Of a stretch of 8,760 nucleotides of DNA, positions 6,585-8,760 are shown in pieces (the first letter of the stretch is position 1; each line of letters starts with the position of its first letter). The notes under the pieces are model-generated. The model worked only from the letters and a program-made list of their open reading frames with translations. It searched no databases and had not been told where the DNA came from. Location of the stretch: positions 1 to 8,760 of the forward strand of contig JAQXFT010000072.1 of NCBI GenBank assembly GCA_029005335.1. Reading direction: 5' to 3'. The stretch is from Oscillospiraceae bacterium. GTDB taxonomy: Bacteria; Bacillota; Clostridia; Oscillospirales; Ruminococcaceae. The translations under genes were made by a program, and so were the position numbers.

Positions 6585-7802
6585 TTAATGAAGCTCACTG
6601 ACAGCGTCGAAGCAGTTATCCCTGCGTATTTCGGTTAATCTGTTTTCTATGACATTTCTTTCCTTGCCGTAGTTGCTGTCAAGATATTTTACAGCAGAGA
6701 TTATATCCTCTGTTTTAAGGTTATCATCTGTAATGTTAAAGCAGAATTTTTCCTGAGACATTCTTGCGGTAAGCTCTGTATATTTTATTTCCCAGCCCAG
6801 AGCAATTGCAGGTATTCCGTTTCTGTATGCGTGTACGATTCCGTGGAAGCGTGAGCATATTATAAAGTCAAACTGATTTATGAATCTGTCGTATTCTATG
6901 CATGAGAAATCATTTGTGAGAAGATGAAGATTTTTATTTTTCCCGTACATATCGTATATGAGCTGACATATTTCAAAATCCTTTGCTGAATGGCGGAAGA
7001 TATATACGTGTCTGCCCATGCTTATCAGGGAATCAATAATGCTCTTGTATAAAGCAAGATTCTTTTCACGGTCTCCGTGTTTAAAGCACTGCATATTGGG
7101 GATTATTGCAGTATTGCCGGAGGTTTTAAGCTCCGGAATGGTTAAATCCGGAATTTTTCTGTATATATTGCTTAGTTCTATTGATTTGTTCTGAAGAACG
7201 AGGTCGGCGGAAAGCTTTACATTATTCAGCCTGAAACGCTTTGTAAGCTCTGTATAGCCTGCCTTTTCCCTTGCAAAAATTACACGGGGATATTTAAGAA
7301 GCTCTTTTATTTCCGGAAGCAGATATTTCTTGTCATCTGAATAGCTGAACCCTCCGAATGACTGTGGCATAAGATACATGGGAATATTGTATTTTTTTGC
7401 TATGCGGATATTGTTGAGATAATCCTCCTGAGAGCCGGCTGACCATTTCTGACCCAGAGCAAATCCGCTTACATCTATAATTACGTCAATATCAGGCATA
7501 AGCTCTCTCAGCCTTGTGAACTGCCAGATATTTTTTTTTCTTCCCAGTATAAAGCGTATACAGTCTCTGAGAGTATTTTTTATAAGGGGGAGGGATATAT
7601 AATGCTTGCTGAGAGCGATTTTCTGTGTCAGAGTAGTCAGATAGACGCTTTTGAATCTGTAATTTCTGAGATTACATTTTTCAGAGGTTGAAAAATATAT
7701 TTCAGCATTTCCAGCCCTTTTGCGGATTTCGTCCGCCGTTATAAAGAGCATGGACTGAGCTCCTTTGTTTTCAAAGTTTGCACCGGTAATTAAAATTTTC
7801 AT
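6585..7802 (-). CDS. Polysaccharide pyruvyl transferase family protein
   Basis: This 405-residue protein belongs to the CsaB/WcaK-type pyruvyl transferase family, which transfers pyruvate from phosphoenolpyruvate to a sugar as a ketal. Visible family features are the N-terminal MKILITGANFENKGAQSM, DVIIDVSGFALG (106-117), MPQSFGG (145-151), FAREKAGYTEL (176-186), and the C-terminal CSRFHGIVHAYRNGIPAI (316-333) followed by ALGWEIKYTEL. The fold is a two-domain, GT-B-like one; no membrane segment is evident. Some family members are not proven pyruvyl transferases, so sugar and product are open. The start at 7802 is fixed by the conserved opening. No good Shine-Dalgarno sequence precedes it (GCAGTATAT directly before the ATG), unlike the other genes here. 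An insertion element ends about 45-50 bases upstream, so its transcription may have been altered. Confidence 0.93.
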   Translation of the reverse strand: MKILITGANFENKGAQSMLFITADEIRKRAGNAEIYFSTSEKCNLRNYRFKSVYLTTLTQKIALSKHYISLPLIKNTLRDCIRFILGRKKNIWQFTRLRELMPDIDVIIDVSGFALGQKWSAGSQEDYLNNIRIAKKYNIPMYLMPQSFGGFSYSDDKKYLLPEIKELLKYPRVIFAREKAGYTELTKRFRLNNVKLSADLVLQNKSIELSNIYRKIPDLTIPELKTSGNTAIIPNMQCFKHGDREKNLALYKSIIDSLISMGRHVYIFRHSAKDFEICQLIYDMYGKNKNLHLLTNDFSCIEYDRFINQFDFIICSRFHGIVHAYRNGIPAIALGWEIKYTELTARMSQEKFCFNITDDNLKTEDIISAVKYLDSNYGKERNVIENRLTEIRRDNCFDAVSELH

Positions 7803-7849
7803 ATATACTGCTACTCAAAATATTGACAAAAATATCCATATTGAGAAAA

Positions 7850-7958
7850 TTCCTGTTTCAACCTGTATGCTTTTGTCCTGAGACTACTCACAAGTTCTTG
7901 TACAGTCCACAGGCGTAAATTCCCGTATAGCCTACGGTACATAATTACATCAGCTTTA
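7850..7958 (-). ncRNA. Probable TnpB omega RNA / right-end region of an IS605-type element
   Basis: The stretch after the tnpB stop is non-coding and highly foldable. On the minus strand a nested hairpin reads CCTG-tg-GACT-gt-ACAAG-aa-CTTGT-gagt-AGTC-t-CAGG (plus coordinates 7877-7913). Upstream of it is CCGTA-GGCTA-TACGG (7923-7937), whose loop GGC could pair with GCC just downstream (7912-7914 in plus coordinates) as a pseudoknot. The region closes with GGTTGAAACAGGAAT, which I recall as resembling ends of clostridial tnpB right ends. TnpB guide RNAs are made from exactly this place, the tnpB 3' end plus the right end, with the flanking host DNA as guide. The RNA 5' end probably lies inside tnpB and the 3' guide would extend into about 7830-7849. 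Boundaries are uncertain by about 10 nt. Confidence 0.65.
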
Positions 7959-8760
7959 TTATGCTATTTTGTAAGTCAGACAATCTCTCAGGTTCAGACT
8001 TGCATTATAATCTCTATCCTCTGTATAACCACATTCAGAACAATGGTATATCCTGTCTGATAATTTCAAATCAGACTTAACACAACCGCAATTGTGACAA
8101 GTTTTGCTTGATGGATAGAAACGGTCAGCAATTCTTAACTCAATTCCATATTCATTACACTTTGAATTTAACTTTGTTCTGAACTCAAAGAACTTCTGTT
8201 GTGCAATTGCTTTGGAGAGATGTCTGTTCTTCATCATTCCTTTGACATTCAAATTTTCAAGTGTTATCCACATTGGCTTGGTTTTCACCAATTCAGATAT
8301 TGTTTTATTGATATAATCTGTTCTTATATTGTCAAGTCTGTGATGAAGTCTTTGTACTTTGAGCGTTTGTTTTCGGATATTTTGCCGAGTAGCTTCTCCT
8401 TTCAAATTATTTGTTAATTTTTTAAGACTCTCGTATTTTCTCGAAAGTTTTCTCTGCTGTCGTTTCAGGCTTTTTTCAAGTTTTCTGATACCAACAGATT
8501 TATTGATATTTTTATAAGTTTTTCCATCTGAACATATCGCAAAATCTTTCAAACCCAAATCAATTCCGATTCCGAAATCATTCAGAACAGGCTTTTCCGG
8601 TTCTGATTCTTCCACTAAGACAGAAACATAATATCTTCCTGCTTTCATGGAAACAGAACCGCTTTTTATGATATGCGTGTTTGAATTTGTCGGTATATAG
8701 CCTTTTTCTTTCAACCTTACCCAATCCAGAGTGGGAATTTTGATTCTATGACGTTCGCAG
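7959..8760 (-). CDS. tnpB: TnpB RNA-guided endonuclease, 5'-partial
   Basis: The frame stays open to the right edge and encodes ERHRIKIPTLDWVRL before the TTG at 8714, so that TTG is internal and the start lies outside. Counting from the first complete codon (8759), 266 residues are visible; full TnpB proteins have about 360-400. The RuvC-like nuclease is intact in what can be seen: D67 (GIGIDLGLKDFAI), E168 (WITLENLNVKGMM) and D250 (EDRDYNASLNLRD). The zinc ribbon has C221-x2-C224 and C240-x2-C243 (KTCHNCG and YHCSECG). The middle part (about 90-145) is basic and coiled, fitting RNA binding. TnpB cuts DNA guided by an omega RNA from its own 3' end and helps the element persist after excision. 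No frameshift or stop is seen, so activity is plausible, subject to the missing N-terminus. Confidence 0.95.
   Translation of the reverse strand, partial: CERHRIKIPTLDWVRLKEKGYIPTNSNTHIIKSGSVSMKAGRYYVSVLVEESEPEKPVLNDFGIGIDLGLKDFAICSDGKTYKNINKSVGIRKLEKSLKRQQRKLSRKYESLKKLTNNLKGEATRQNIRKQTLKVQRLHHRLDNIRTDYINKTISELVKTKPMWITLENLNVKGMMKNRHLSKAIAQQKFFEFRTKLNSKCNEYGIELRIADRFYPSSKTCHNCGCVKSDLKLSDRIYHCSECGYTEDRDYNASLNLRDCLTYKIA

Larger units (their letters stand above)
7850..8760 (-). mobile_element. IS200/IS605-superfamily element, truncated by the window
   Basis: The element is defined by the tnpB gene and its structured right end. The left end, the adjacent target motif and any tnpA transposase lie beyond base 8760, so it is undecided whether this is an autonomous IS605 or IS607 element or a tnpB-only (IS1341-type) one. 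No terminal inverted repeats or target duplication are expected for this superfamily, and none is seen at the right end. It is oriented with the polysaccharide operon. Confidence 0.75.

Noticed and set aside
7804..7829. TTGTCA with TATATA 16 nt downstream on the minus strand as promoter of the pyruvyl transferase gene
   Set aside because: The -10 would touch the ATG, placing the transcription start inside the coding region, and the conserved N-terminus excludes a later start codon.
7814..7845. Imperfect inverted repeat CTCAA...TTGAG and a repeated TCAATAT in the leader
   Set aside because: The arms match over only 5-8 bases with bulges in very AT-rich DNA, so neither an operator nor a terminator can be supported.
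8712..8714. TTG as the start codon of tnpB
   Set aside because: The frame continues to the right edge with a typical TnpB segment (RHRIKIPTLDWVRL), so the start is outside the window.

Overview
The window looks like a chromosomal piece of a moderately AT-rich, spore-gene-carrying Gram-positive anaerobe of the Ruminococcus / Oscillospiraceae type. Three things point there: a protein ending in a threonine-rich linker plus a cellulosome-type dockerin, a complete cotJA-cotJB-cotJC spore-coat operon, and purine-rich ribosome binding sites of Firmicutes type (AAAGGAG, GGGGAGG). The genus is inferred from gene content, not from a marker gene.

Layout. Bases 1-1322 (+) hold the C-terminal part of a secreted dockerin protein: two related 'YWYGE' modules, a run of 24 threonines and a two-repeat dockerin. 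A strong hairpin terminator (1336-1375) closes it. Bases 1468-2626 (+) carry cotJA, cotJB and cotJC, closely spaced or overlapping; CotJC keeps all five residues expected to bind the dimanganese centre of Mn-catalases. A perfect 11-bp hairpin (2640-2664) separates this operon from a convergent one.

The minus strand from 7802 down to 2674 is the 3' half of a surface-polysaccharide operon. In transcription order it holds a polysaccharide pyruvyl transferase, a Wzx-type flippase, a two-cluster ferredoxin/FrhB-like protein and UDP-galactopyranose mutase (glf). Gaps are 15-18 nt or a short overlap, so these four are very probably co-transcribed. Together they suggest an exported glycan containing galactofuranose and possibly pyruvate ketals, with one iron-sulfur protein whose role is unclear. 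No glycosyltransferase is present, so the rest of the cluster should lie beyond the right edge or elsewhere.

The right end (about 7850-8760, minus) is an IS200/IS605-superfamily element. It consists of a tnpB gene running off the window and, after its stop codon, a structured non-coding right end that matches the position and form of a TnpB guide RNA (omega RNA). The element sits directly upstream of the pyruvyl transferase gene, in the same direction, and may have cut that gene off from its original promoter or upstream neighbours. The best candidates for a second look are the omega RNA with its guide, the FrhB-like protein in the glycan operon, and the unassigned tandem modules of the dockerin protein.
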